Of a DNA stretch of 64,000 nt, positions 11,901-23,661 are shown piece by piece. The notes beneath the pieces are model-generated. The model did not search any database, was not told where the DNA came from, and was given only the letters and a program-made list of their open reading frames with translations. This stretch comes from Luzula sylvatica (Eukaryota > Streptophyta > Magnoliopsida > Poales > Juncaceae). The stretch covers positions 40,173,052 through 40,237,051 of the forward strand of contig OX326956.1 in assembly GCA_946800325.1 (NCBI GenBank), read 5' to 3'. Each line of letters begins with the position of its first letter. Position 1 is the first letter of the stretch. The translations under genes were made by a program, and so were the position numbers.

Positions 11901-12348
11901 TGGTCCGGGTGACGTTAGCATGTCATGGTTCAGGTGAGCCGAGTCCATTCAAATTGCGACCGTTCGATCTTGATCGAAGGGCCCAAAATTAAAGGGCGAC
12001 GTGGCTCACTGAGAGAAAGGCAAAAAGGGTTGCATTATATTAAGAGGCCATTTATCCTACCCCCCAAACCCACCCGTGCATCCACGATATGGGGAGGATT
12101 GATTCGCCTCCCCAATTCGTGTACCCAAGATTCTATTAACCATCAATTAAATTTTTTAATTTTTGTTAATAAATAATACAATTGTATTAATCGTTAATTA
12201 ACTTTGAATTAATCATTAATTCAAATTTGAATTAACCATCAATTAAATTTATGGGTGCATTTTGGGGATGAGAATTCCCCCCAAACCCATATCGTGGATG
12301 GCAAAGTGGGTTTGGGGGGAAGAGTAAAATTTCCCTTATATTAATTTA
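8957..12348 (-). mobile_element. Helitron-like insertion with possible captured gene pieces
   Basis: This 3.4 kb is absent from copy B, where the flanks join at TGAATTGG. The left end reads, on the minus strand, an 8-bp stem hairpin CCCGCGCA/TGCGCGGG (8968-8985) with a 2-base loop, a short A-rich spacer and CTAG followed by T. That is the standard Helitron 3' end, inserted between A and T. A second similar hairpin plus CTAG is at 9098-9120. The 5' TC end is not recognisable on the right. Inside, minus-strand stretches between 10.3 and 11.9 kb look like short exons with splice sites (for example 11340-11395, frame KFIKAKTLHHVASQ), which could be captured gene fragments that I cannot identify. 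Confidence 0.6.
12044..12335. mobile_element. MULE-like MITE, 292 bp, 9-bp TSD
   Basis: Left end GAGGCCATTTATCCTACC with CCCCAAACCCACCC behind it; right end inverted GGGAAATTTTACTCTTCC with CCCCAAACCCAC. Flanked by perfect TTATATTAA at 12035-12043 and 12336-12344. Same family as 6043-6342 and 59841-60094. It sits at the right edge of the Helitron-like insertion. Confidence 0.85.
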
Positions 12349-12832
12349 AATTGGCGAACATGGATATTCTCACAAAACATCGAAAATATCATGTCTAACC
12401 CCATTACAAAATATAAAATCAAGTATATTTAATTTTCCATAAGTAATTCAAAGAATTCACGTGTTCACTATTTTCTATTTATATTAACATTTCAGATTGA
12501 ATAATAAGGATAAAGTATCATTTTGACCATTTTGTTTGGATGGTAATAAAATTTGTAGTTTATATAGTCCTAGTGTTATAGTAAAAGTATTGATAGTTGA
12601 TTAAAAATTGAATGCAAAATGTTTTTCGAACAAATAAAATCAAGAGAATTTTATTTGCTCAGAAAGCCAAAACCGGCTAAACGAAATAATTTTCATAGTG
12701 TTGGCTTAGACTTTAATCTAGATATTATGCGTCATTAACATATCTCTTTCATTAAAAACATTAACTAAGTTTTTAATGAATAGCTGACTAATATATTTCC
12801 AGTCTTATTATTACACTAATCGAAATGCAACT

Positions 12833-14256
12833 GAATGTATTGATATATGGATAAACAACTCTAGGCTATAGAACACACATTACAACGAACAAGTAAGAAA
12901 AGAAGAAAGTATTCACGTGGTCACTTTGCTTTTGTCTTCTTGGTGAGTTGATATTGTTCCTTTGCATTGCACATTTTCATGAAATCGTTGAGAAGTGCAA
13001 GAATCTTGGAAAAGAGTAGAAGAAGTGGATAAAGTAGGGATCCAGGGTTGGCTAAAACAGGGATCACGAGACAAGGCCCATGAAAAAGAAAATGCCGAGC
13101 AACCACAGAAAACAGTTGTCTCCTCGGATCTAGGGTTCGGCCACAAATGCGAAATGAGTGGAAAGAGAAGAACCTAACAAAGATAGGTAAGAACGCCCTT
13201 GAATAATATGTGATCCATGTCAACCTTGCACGTCCGATACAGCCTTCATTCCTCGTCTAGAACTTGCAAGTGTCGCCGCTCGTCGTAGAAGGGATCCTTG
13301 GTTTGGAGTATTGTCATAAGATACTCGCATCCATCGATCCATAACCTCGCGGCCAAAATTCGCAACCAGAAACTTACAAACTTATAGAGGAAAATCGGTT
13401 TTCTTAAAAGAGGTGCACAAGGAGGCCTCGGAGGACACGGTCATGGCAAGGAATGCCCTACTTGAATTTTTTTATCGACAATAGCTTAGAAAATGAAGGT
13501 CTTATCTGCATTTTTTGGTGGATTTCTTTCTTATATATTTATTCTTTTCTGGCTAGAGATTTATATTTTCTTTAAAAAAACAGAAATAGAGTATTTATAG
13601 ATTTTTGCACATCGTTTCAAAAGGGAGATAGAAGTGAAAGCTGATGAATTTTGTAAGCCACGTATTATTGAGAGATAGTATTCATTTCCCTTTCTTTTTT
13701 TTTGAGAATTATGGAGAGGGCTTAATATCCCCCTTCCACAAAAAATTTTCATTAATAAAAGAGTTATTTACATTTACATTTTCGCAATATAAAAATATAT
13801 TGAAATCTGGGAAATGTGGTATGGAGTTTGCTTTCTCGGATTGCAAATCCCAGACATGAACTCCTTTGCATGCAGTAGGAAACGAATTCCATGTTATATC
13901 AGAGAACCTGGAATTTGAATGCTACTGTGGGGGTCCAGTATAAAAACTGGACTTCTCTCACTTCTCTTTCCATCTAGGGTTAGCGCAGTTCCGCTCGTTC
14001 TTTCCTCTTCCGGAGTGTTCTTCGCGCTTCGTTCGTCTACACGAAATGTTTCTCCGCGTTTGCAGAGCTCAGGTCCGCGTTTTCAGCGCCCGATCTAGTC
14101 CCCAGCGGGACTGGTTGGATCTGTGAGTCTTCTTCTCCTTCTTCGATCTTTACTTTGTTCTTTTCGGTTTTTTGGTGTGAGGTTTTTGCTCGATTCAGTT
14201 TTTAGCTCGATGTCTCTCTGATTCCTTCTCTTGGTTGATCTATATTTTGGCACATT
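12833..14256. other. Non-genic stretch between the two segmental copies
   Basis: No gene is supported. At 12.9-13.2 kb both strands have short overlapping open frames with no recognisable domain. At 13940-14160 there is a CT-rich, leader-like stretch after a TATAAAA at about 13939, with the look of a LINE or gene 5' UTR. Confidence 0.4.
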
Positions 14257-14769
14257 TTATGTTTTTTGTTTCTTTTTTGACGTGCCTGTTTTCCTCGCCA
14301 TTTTTACTTCTTCCTGGACCTCTTCTACGAACTCTTTACTGTCTGTTTCTGTTTGTGCAAAGATTCTTTTGCATCTTTCTCTCCATGAAACAAAGAAGAA
14401 GATGGCTAGGGTTTGATTCTGTGTCTCTTTGCCTTTGCCTTGGCACAGCTTTCGGAACCACTCCTCGAGCGGGCGTGTGTGAGGTTTGTGCCAGGCCTTG
14501 TCTTCACAGATTCGGATCCAGTTCATTTTCATAAATACGCATGCATCAGAAGTGAGGTGGTTGATTGTTTCTTGAGCTTGTTGACACAAAGCGCATCTAT
14601 TGACTAATGTGATTCCTCTTTTTTGAACGTTATCCTGAATGAGGATTTTTCCTTGCCTTAGGATCCAGTGAAATATTTTCATTCTCAGTGGGATTTTTAG
14701 ATTCCAGGTGGCTAACCATGTGATAGATCTAGAATTTACTCTGGATCGAAGTGATCTGTACGAACTCAT
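14257..14769 (-). pseudogene. LINE (L1-type) reverse-transcriptase zinc-binding domain fragment
   Basis: An open frame of 170 codons has the zf-RVT pattern found at the C-terminus of plant L1-like polyproteins: a tryptophan-led segment WNLKIPLRMKIFHWILRQG, then LVNRCALC and ETINHLTSDACVF, giving CxxC...HLxxxxC. The reverse transcriptase that should precede it is missing, so the element is truncated at both sides. Confidence 0.75.
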
Positions 14770-17518
14770 GCAAATTTTTCCTTGCCTTAGTTCCCTTTCT
14801 TACTTGAATTTGACAAATTTAAGACAAAAACAAAACTCATGCATGAGCTTAATATCGCTCACTCAAGGTCACCAAAAAGTAATATCGTTCATTATTAGTT
14901 GCCATGTTTTATATCTATATATGAATGAAATCACAATGGACAATGTCAGAAAACATATTATTTTGGATCAGATCCGTTAAGCTCACTCATTCAAAGAGAC
15001 CAAAAACTAGTATCTTTCGTTGGTCGCCATGTTTAATACTCACAAAGAGAACAAGCATAGTCGACCCATGAAGGATATTAATTTCAAGCTCTTGACTATT
15101 ATTTTATGTATGTATTATTGATGCAAGTATTTTGTTTTGACAATACATACTTTACTTTTTTTGTTTAATTTCCTAACACAAACATTGTATCGAAAGAAAT
15201 ACTTTTTTGAAAACTTAAAGCTTAAGGTTAATGCATTTGCAAAACATGAAATTATTGATTATGAGAAGAAAGAACGGGTGTTATTTTAGTGGGATTAATG
15301 GATAGAATAGTTAGGGATAATAAGAGGGCGGATGAGAATTTGTTGCATTCATCTTGTATTGTTATTATTATTGCATATCGTCAAATAAATTGATGATTTT
15401 TTTTTGTTTCCAGTTTGAATATTCGGTTGTTAAATAGCATTTTATGTCAACACTTTTCTAATTGCAGGAATGAACATATGCCAGATTGTCTTCTTTTATA
15501 TTAACTATTCTTACTATATATTTGTATTTTTTGTCTTCGAGTATAATGAATTAAAGAAGTCAACTCTTCTTGCTTTTGTTATCGTCTAATGATTCTCGGT
15601 ACCATTTTTGTTTCAGTAATAATATGGATTTTCAAACTTGTTAATCTTTGATGATGGTAATAGTTTTAATAAAAAAATAAAATAAATCATTATTTATTAA
15701 TAATTTCCTATTCAATTAAAAATAATGTAACATTCTCTTTTTCTTCCAATGTTAGAATTATTATTTTATGTTACATATAATTATTCTTTCATTCTTTAAA
15801 AATACTCCGGCAATGATAATCCAACATACCAAGAAAAGAGCATTTCTTAAATACTAGGAATTAATGATTTCAACCTAAAAGATTAAAAAAGAAGAAGAAA
15901 CCATCATGTCCACGATCCAAAAATACAAACTTTTTCATAATACACACAAAATAATAGTTCTTTATAAAAGATAATTAACACAAACATGAACCAAAGTTTT
16001 TTATCAAGTTGAGCAATAGAGATTCCTTGTCGGATTAGAATATTATTTTTCGAATACTCTAAACATTCTGCATAAGACGTGCCAGTATTGTCCATACAAA
16101 ATTTGTAAATCAGACTAGTATCAATGTGAAACTCGACAATCGAAACATTATTTAGACAAATACCGTCATAAAAATACTACCGCCTCATGAATTTTACCAA
16201 TATGAACGTGTGACACCTAGTCAAAGGACACATATATTTGGCTACTCTTCATGAGCGCTGAAGAATACTTCTGATTCGGGATACATTAATTTACTTAAAA
16301 CGTGACTTAAGTAATTAATTTGAATTGTAATAAATGCATTTGTACATTTAGTTATTATATTGAAGCAGCAAGTGACCAAAATGACAAACAAAGTACAAAT
16401 ACGAAATACATAACAAGAGACTTACACAAATTAAAGAGTAACTAGTGAGATCATTGAAACGCCATAATTAACAAACCCACATAATTATTAACGCAACCTG
16501 CATTTCATATTCCGACTTGTGTTTAATTTGTACTTGTCACCTTGTAGCTACTTTTTGGTTCCTCTCTTGCTTAATGCACCCTGCATCAAATACAAGAAAA
16601 TAATTATACAAAGATATTCAATAATTTTTCTTTGATTGTCGGACTTAACAATGTGTATATTTATTTGTAGGGCTTAACAAGTTAATATTAAAGAACGAAA
16701 AACACGTACTTAGAGCAGTCGGTGGTGGTGCTGATGACATAGGGAACGGAGACACCGCACTTGCCAGGAATGGAAGCGATATTTCCGGCATTGAGTCCCG
16801 GAATAACACCAGATTGTTGCTTCAAGCAGTTGCAAGCAGTTTGCCTGTCAACAGTGGACTTAGCAGCGACATTTAATCTCCTCACTCCGGTGCAACAAGC
16901 TGAACTAGGTACCTTCGCCAAGCCTCGTGCGAACGGGAGACATGGCAAAAGGGATGATGCCACCTGATAATAACGGGAGACATTTGGTTTCTTAGTCATG
17001 TTGTTGGATACGGAATAAAATATAGTCTATTCCAACCCCATCGACATTTGGTTTTTCTTTTCTTCAATTTTCACAATTTTAATGTACGTTGTTAACTTGT
17101 AGATGTGAGATTCATTTGATACATAATTCAAAAAGTAATGGGACTCTATTGTTAAGCTACAAAATTTGATATTATTTAATTATAAGATAAAAAATATTTA
17201 ATTTTACGTAATATATTTGTTGATTGTTATTCTCTTTCAAAAAAAGAAATATCCTCACCTGACCGCATGCAATGGCTTCAATAGTTGGTGCCGCCACAAC
17301 CAGGCCCGGTCCTGAGATTTTGGAGGCCTGTGACGTAATGTTAAGATAATCTAAAATTACGAAATCATATCATATAATAATTAAAAAAAAATTAAATTTA
17401 GAACTAAATAAATATCCATAAAATTAAAGTCAAAATATTACAAAACATATAAATTTAGAACTAAATAAATATCCATAAAATTGAAGTCAAAATATTACAA
17501 AACATATAACTAGAATAT

Positions 17519-20041
17519 TCACTTGAACATCACTCTTCTCGCATTTTTAGAAGCAAATACATCAATTAAATTTGCATAATCTAAATCTTCCGCGAAGTCA
17601 TTTTCAATTGATAATATCGCTAATCCATTTAACCTCTCTTGTGACATAGTTGATCGAAGATAATTTTTAATTAATTTCAACTTCGAAAAACTTCTTTCTC
17701 CCGAAGCAACCGTGACCGGAATGGTCAAAAGTATGCGATATGCAATCCACGAATTTGGATAACAAATTTTCATAGTGTTCAAATAATTGAGTATTTGAAT
17801 TGGTTTTTTTACGTCACTTGGCAACCCATTCTTCAAAAAAGTTAATTCCATATATAAATCATTTCCATCAATATCCGATTCTCCATTATAACTTAGGAAT
17901 TTTTCGAGGTTCTCGCAACATTTTCCCAACGATTGGTCGGGAAAATCCTTCAATTTAAATAGAAAACCAAATATATTCTTATATATTTTGAATTGTTCGA
18001 ACCTTATTCGAAGAGAAGAAAGAGCCACATCAACAATCTTCAAGAAATAATCGATCCTAAATAACTCTTCGGCCGATCGAGTTATTTCTTCACTAACAAT
18101 CTCATCGAATTGCCTCTTTCTATTGCGAGGACGTTTTTCAACAAATTTAGCATCAACTCCCATTTCGTTTGCTAATTCTACAACTTCAATCATTGCTTCA
18201 TTGAAACCATTTTCTCTATAATTCTCAAAGAAAAAAACAAGCTTTTCTAATTGATTCACCGCAACTTCTATATCCATGTCTTCACTTTGAAGAAGTTTAC
18301 TCACGGAGTTGACATGAAACAACATATTATACCAAATGACAACACACAACAAAAACTCAAAATTTTCTAACTCGTGTTTTACTAATGATTCGGCTTCACT
18401 TTTCGCCATCGGTTCCGTGGTATTGTTTGCCAATGCAATTAACGCATCCCTAATTTGAGAGGCATGAAAACGTAATGGTTTAACACTTTTAATGCGACTT
18501 TCCCAACGGGTTTGAGATAATTGCTTAACCGTGAAACCTTCCACGTTCTCTTTCAAAATCGCCCATCGTTGGATGGAAGATGCAAATAAAACATAGATCC
18601 GTTGTACCACACCAAAAAAAGTTATCGCTTTAGCACAAGAATTCGCCATATCCGAAAGCACAAGATTGAGATTATGGCAACCGCAAGGAGTGTACAATGC
18701 CCTAGGATTCACTTCAAGCACTCGATTTTGGACGCCTTTATTTTTTCCTTTCATATTAGATCCATTGTCATATCCTTGTCCTCTTAAATTATTAATATTA
18801 AGATCAAATCGAACCAACACTTTTTTAAGTTCTTCAAAAAGTCCTTCTCCCGATGTATCATCCACAATTAAAAATTCCAAAAAAAACTCTTTCACCGTAA
18901 TCGGACTTGTTGAGATGTCAACACATCGCAAAACAATGGACATTTGTTCTTGATGACTAGTATCGGGAGTGCAATCAAGAATTACCGAAAAATATCTCGA
19001 TTCTTTGATTTTTGACAAAATCGCACATTTGACTTCACCGGCCAACATTTCTATTAATTCATTTTGAATTTTGTTACTCAAATAATGGTATTTGATTTCA
19101 CCTTTTTTTGCTCGCCTCAAATGTTCTTGCATTGTTGGTTCAAATTCCGCAATCATTTCAATCACACTTAAGAAAACTCCATTACTCGATTCGTACAATT
19201 TCTCACGGCTTCCACGAAAAGGCAAATTATTTTTAGCAAGAAATTTCACAATAGCAATTACCATAAACAAAACTCTTCTCCAATGTTCTCTATCCTTATT
19301 TACTAATTCTTGAACATGTTTATCTATTGTTTCATTCTTTCCCAATCTATTTTCAAACTCAATCCATTTATTCATGCAAGAAATGTGTTCATTACCACTT
19401 TCATGCATTTTAAGTCTTTTTCCAATATTTTTCCAATCACTATATCCATTAGTGGCCAATTGAGTAACATTTCCAACTTGCTTAAACAACTTGCAACAAA
19501 AACAAAATAATTTATCCAATGGTTCGGAATATATGAGCCAATTTCTATCGATCATTTCTCCATTTGTTAAATGTCGAACATAATAAATGGAAGAGAAGTG
19601 CCTACCATTACCGTCTTTAGGAAAATGAACAACACAATTTTTATCTCTTTTAATAGGACCTCTTTTTACTAATAAATCTCGAAATCTTTGACTAATATTT
19701 CCCCAATTAACGGGATCATCAATATTCACCAAATTTCCCTCTTCACCAACTAAATTCTCGTTGCCCTCTTCACCAACTAAATTCTCGTTGCCCTCTTCAC
19801 TAACTAAATTCTCGTTCCTCTCTTCATTAACCAAATTATTATTTCCTTCTTCATTAACCAAATTATTGTTTTCCTCTTCGTTAATCAAATTTTCATTTGT
19901 TTCTCCATTAATAAAATTTTCGCGTGTTTCTTTATTAATAAACCTATCCATTGCGCCTCTTTGAGATTCAATAAAATTTTCGCGTCTTTCTTTATTTTTT
20001 CTTTTTTCATTTCCCGACATAAACGTTCTTTTACGTGTCAT
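17519..20041 (-). CDS. hAT-superfamily transposase (TTF-type/ZMYM1-like), copy 1
   Basis: DNA transposase that binds the element ends and moves the element by cut and paste. The frame is open to 20080 (853 codons), but its first 13 residues are hydrophobic, so the start at Met14 (MTRKRTF) or Met21 is more likely. In 853-residue numbering: acidic NLVNEEGN repeats about 65-118; a TTF-type zinc finger with C193-x2-C196 and H226-x5-H232; a DUF4371-like core with VILDC (D369) and GYDNGSN (D438) as the first two acidic catalytic candidates; CGCH at 466-469; TRWESR about 524; and the C-terminal hAT dimerisation block with SGERSFSKLK, whose Glu795 is the third candidate. There is no stop or frameshift. 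Its upstream DNA is now the left end of unit 2 instead of its own right end, so it may lack its promoter. Residue 503 is Ile here, Val in the other copies. Confidence 0.93.
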   Translation of the reverse strand: MTRKRTFMSGNEKRKNKERRENFIESQRGAMDRFINKETRENFINGETNENLINEEENNNLVNEEGNNNLVNEERNENLVSEEGNENLVGEEGNENLVGEEGNLVNIDDPVNWGNISQRFRDLLVKRGPIKRDKNCVVHFPKDGNGRHFSSIYYVRHLTNGEMIDRNWLIYSEPLDKLFCFCCKLFKQVGNVTQLATNGYSDWKNIGKRLKMHESGNEHISCMNKWIEFENRLGKNETIDKHVQELVNKDREHWRRVLFMVIAIVKFLAKNNLPFRGSREKLYESSNGVFLSVIEMIAEFEPTMQEHLRRAKKGEIKYHYLSNKIQNELIEMLAGEVKCAILSKIKESRYFSVILDCTPDTSHQEQMSIVLRCVDISTSPITVKEFFLEFLIVDDTSGEGLFEELKKVLVRFDLNINNLRGQGYDNGSNMKGKNKGVQNRVLEVNPRALYTPCGCHNLNLVLSDMANSCAKAITFFGVVQRIYVLFASSIQRWAILKENVEGFTVKQLSQTRWESRIKSVKPLRFHASQIRDALIALANNTTEPMAKSEAESLVKHELENFEFLLCVVIWYNMLFHVNSVSKLLQSEDMDIEVAVNQLEKLVFFFENYRENGFNEAMIEVVELANEMGVDAKFVEKRPRNRKRQFDEIVSEEITRSAEELFRIDYFLKIVDVALSSLRIRFEQFKIYKNIFGFLFKLKDFPDQSLGKCCENLEKFLSYNGESDIDGNDLYMELTFLKNGLPSDVKKPIQILNYLNTMKICYPNSWIAYRILLTIPVTVASGERSFSKLKLIKNYLRSTMSQERLNGLAILSIENDFAEDLDYANLIDVFASKNARRVMFK

Positions 20042-21138
20042 GATTATAACTACAAACAAATTAACAATAAGTATTAACAAATTGGCAGTACAATTAAATG
20101 GGCAGTAGAATTAAATTTGCAATAGAATGGCAGTGAACAATAAGTATTAATAATAAGCATAAAAACTACCGAGTCAGTTCATAGGCCATTTGAGAGTAAA
20201 ATAATTTAATACAATTTGAGACAAATTAAACACAAGTAAGATATTCAGAGGCCTCGTTACTTGGCAAATGGCAGTAAACACAAATCAGCTATTTCGAGAC
20301 AAATCAGATTTCACAGATTCAGACAAATTAAACACAAATTAAACACAAAGATTTCGAGACAAATCAGATTTCACAGACACAGTTTGCACAATCAAAATTC
20401 AGTCAGATTTCGAACTCAATTCGAGTCAATTTTAACACAAATTAAATACAATTTGCACAATTAAACACAAATTAAACTAAACTCGAGTCAATTTTAACAC
20501 AAATTATACACAAACTAAACACAAATTGACCCACAACTCAATTCAATCAGAGATTCAGAGGCAGAAAAATACCCAAACCGTCGAATGCAGAAAAATACCC
20601 AAACTGTCGAGTGCTAAAAAACCCCAAACTCTTGAACCAACCAAAGCCGCTGAGGCTGGTCGCTGAGTTCTACTGCTGTCCTGCGATCGCCGTTTACGAA
20701 TTCGTTCTTCACCAGAAAAAATACTTAAAACACCAGCCAAAGAAATCGAGTATCGAGGAGAGGAGGAGAGAAACGGCGAGCGTACCTGTACAGCCTGTAC
20801 AGTACAGGAGATATCTACCATCATCATGCGCTAGACGCTAGGTACGGCGGCAGAGTGTAGAGCTAGGGTACGGCAGAGCGCGAGCGCGAGCGCGAGAGAG
20901 AGAGAGTAACGCGAGCGAGCCAGGCCCGGTCCTGAGATTTTGGAGGCCTGTGACGTAATGTTAAGATAATCTAAAATTACGAAATCATATCATATAATAA
21001 TTAAAAAAAAATTAAATTTAGAACTAAATAAATATCCATAAAATTAAAGTCAAAATATTACAAAACATATAAATTTAGAACTAAATAAATATCCATAAAA
21101 TTGAAGTCAAAATATTACAAAACATATAACTAGAATAT

Positions 21139-23661
21139 TCACTTGAACATCACTCTTCTCGCATTTTTAGAAGCAAATACATCAATTAAATTTGCATAAT
21201 CTAAATCTTCCGCGAAGTCATTTTCAATTGATAATATCGCTAATCCATTTAACCTCTCTTGTGACATAGTTGATCGAAGATAATTTTTAATTAATTTCAA
21301 CTTCGAAAAACTTCTTTCTCCCGAAGCAACCGTGACCGGAATGGTCAAAAGTATGCGATATGCAATCCACGAATTTGGATAACAAATTTTCATAGTGTTC
21401 AAATAATTGAGTATTTGAATTGGTTTTTTTACGTCACTTGGCAACCCATTCTTCAAAAAAGTTAATTCCATATATAAATCATTTCCATCAATATCCGATT
21501 CTCCATTATAACTTAGGAATTTTTCGAGGTTCTCGCAACATTTTCCCAACGATTGGTCGGGAAAATCCTTCAATTTAAATAGAAAACCAAATATATTCTT
21601 ATATATTTTGAATTGTTCGAACCTTATTCGAAGAGAAGAAAGAGCCACATCAACAATCTTCAAGAAATAATCGATCCTAAATAACTCTTCGGCCGATCGA
21701 GTTATTTCTTCACTAACAATCTCATCGAATTGCCTCTTTCTATTGCGAGGACGTTTTTCAACAAATTTAGCATCAACTCCCATTTCGTTTGCTAATTCTA
21801 CAACTTCAATCATTGCTTCATTGAAACCATTTTCTCTATAATTCTCAAAGAAAAAAACAAGCTTTTCTAATTGATTCACCGCAACTTCTATATCCATGTC
21901 TTCACTTTGAAGAAGTTTACTCACGGAGTTGACATGAAACAACATATTATACCAAATGACAACACACAACAAAAACTCAAAATTTTCTAACTCGTGTTTT
22001 ACTAATGATTCGGCTTCACTTTTCGCCATCGGTTCCGTGGTATTGTTTGCCAATGCAATTAACGCATCCCTAATTTGAGAGGCATGAAAACGTAATGGTT
22101 TAACACTTTTAATGCGACTTTCCCAACGGGTTTGAGATAATTGCTTAACCGTGAAACCTTCCACGTTCTCTTTCAAAATCGCCCATCGTTGGACGGAAGA
22201 TGCAAATAAAACATAGATCCGTTGTACCACACCAAAAAAAGTTATCGCTTTAGCACAAGAATTCGCCATATCCGAAAGCACAAGATTGAGATTATGGCAA
22301 CCGCAAGGAGTGTACAATGCCCTAGGATTCACTTCAAGCACTCGATTTTGGACGCCTTTATTTTTTCCTTTCATATTAGATCCATTGTCATATCCTTGTC
22401 CTCTTAAATTATTAATATTAAGATCAAATCGAACCAACACTTTTTTAAGTTCTTCAAAAAGTCCTTCTCCCGATGTATCATCCACAATTAAAAATTCCAA
22501 AAAAAACTCTTTCACCGTAATCGGACTTGTTGAGATGTCAACACATCGCAAAACAATGGACATTTGTTCTTGATGACTAGTATCGGGAGTGCAATCAAGA
22601 ATTACCGAAAAATATCTCGATTCTTTGATTTTTGACAAAATCGCACATTTGACTTCACCGGCCAACATTTCTATTAATTCATTTTGAATTTTGTTACTCA
22701 AATAATGGTATTTGATTTCACCTTTTTTTGCTCGCCTCAAATGTTCTTGCATTGTTGGTTCAAATTCCGCAATCATTTCAATCACACTTAAGAAAACTCC
22801 ATTACTCGATTCGTACAATTTCTCACGGCTTCCACGAAAAGGCAAATTATTTTTAGCAAGAAATTTCACAATAGCAATTACCATAAACAAAACTCTTCTC
22901 CAATGTTCTCTATCCTTATTTACTAATTCTTGAACATGTTTATCTATTGTTTCATTCTTTCCCAATCTATTTTCAAACTCAATCCATTTATTCATGCAAG
23001 AAATGTGTTCATTACCACTTTCATGCATTTTAAGTCTTTTTCCAATATTTTTCCAATCACTATATCCATTAGTGGCCAATTGAGTAACATTTCCAACTTG
23101 CTTAAACAACTTGCAACAAAAACAAAATAATTTATCCAATGGTTCGGAATATATGAGCCAATTTCTATCGATCATTTCTCCATTTGTTAAATGTCGAACA
23201 TAATAAATGGAAGAGAAGTGCCTACCATTACCGTCTTTAGGAAAATGAACAACACAATTTTTATCTCTTTTAATAGGACCTCTTTTTACTAATAAATCTC
23301 GAAATCTTTGACTAATATTTCCCCAATTAACGGGATCATCAATATTCACCAAATTTCCCTCTTCACCAACTAAATTCTCGTTGCCCTCTTCACCAACTAA
23401 ATTCTCGTTGCCCTCTTCACTAACTAAATTCTCGTTCCTCTCTTCATTAACCAAATTATTATTTCCTTCTTCATTAACCAAATTATTGTTTTCCTCTTCG
23501 TTAATCAAATTTTCATTTGTTTCTCCATTAATAAAATTTTCGCGTGTTTCTTTATTAATAAACCTATCCATTGCGCCTCTTTGAGATTCAATAAAATTTT
23601 CGCGTCTTTCTTTATTTTTTCTTTTTTCATTTCCCGACATAAACGTTCTTTTACGTGTCAT
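21139..23661 (-). CDS. hAT-superfamily transposase, copy 2
   Basis: Same protein as copy 1 except Val503 (codon change at about 22194). The open frame reaches 23700. The unit differs from units 1 and 3 in its upstream leader, where it lacks 14 bp of a TACAG-rich duplication (about 24407-24415, compared with 20785-20811). Like copy 1 it is cut off from a right end by the next unit. Catalytic candidates and zinc ligands are all present. Near-identity over 2.5 kb implies very recent duplication or gene conversion; an assembly artefact must also be considered. Confidence 0.92.
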   Translation of the reverse strand: MTRKRTFMSGNEKRKNKERRENFIESQRGAMDRFINKETRENFINGETNENLINEEENNNLVNEEGNNNLVNEERNENLVSEEGNENLVGEEGNENLVGEEGNLVNIDDPVNWGNISQRFRDLLVKRGPIKRDKNCVVHFPKDGNGRHFSSIYYVRHLTNGEMIDRNWLIYSEPLDKLFCFCCKLFKQVGNVTQLATNGYSDWKNIGKRLKMHESGNEHISCMNKWIEFENRLGKNETIDKHVQELVNKDREHWRRVLFMVIAIVKFLAKNNLPFRGSREKLYESSNGVFLSVIEMIAEFEPTMQEHLRRAKKGEIKYHYLSNKIQNELIEMLAGEVKCAILSKIKESRYFSVILDCTPDTSHQEQMSIVLRCVDISTSPITVKEFFLEFLIVDDTSGEGLFEELKKVLVRFDLNINNLRGQGYDNGSNMKGKNKGVQNRVLEVNPRALYTPCGCHNLNLVLSDMANSCAKAITFFGVVQRIYVLFASSVQRWAILKENVEGFTVKQLSQTRWESRIKSVKPLRFHASQIRDALIALANNTTEPMAKSEAESLVKHELENFEFLLCVVIWYNMLFHVNSVSKLLQSEDMDIEVAVNQLEKLVFFFENYRENGFNEAMIEVVELANEMGVDAKFVEKRPRNRKRQFDEIVSEEITRSAEELFRIDYFLKIVDVALSSLRIRFEQFKIYKNIFGFLFKLKDFPDQSLGKCCENLEKFLSYNGESDIDGNDLYMELTFLKNGLPSDVKKPIQILNYLNTMKICYPNSWIAYRILLTIPVTVASGERSFSKLKLIKNYLRSTMSQERLNGLAILSIENDFAEDLDYANLIDVFASKNARRVMFK

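Larger units (their letters stand above)
4664..12832 (+). repeat. Segmental duplication, copy A
   Basis: From CAATGTCAG near 4664 to CACTAATCGAAATGCAA near 12832 this segment matches 14937-29880 in the same orientation at high identity, apart from insertions. It contains an intact LTP gene. Material present only here: a MULE-like MITE (6043-6342) with its right flank to about 6480, the expanded 63-bp repeat, and the 8957-12348 insertion. The non-genic interval 4664-6030 is AT-rich and carries no ORF I can support. Confidence 0.85.

Noticed and set aside
12913..13223. Overlapping ORFs on both strands
   Set aside because: Short, no recognisable domain, no splice context; I could not support a gene.
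14231..14534. Plus-strand ORFs at 14.2-14.5 kb
   Set aside because: Antisense to the LINE zinc-binding fragment, which has real domain residues.
18602..19964. Plus-strand ORFs opposite the transposase
   Set aside because: They repeat exactly in all three units and are antisense shadows of the transposase frame.
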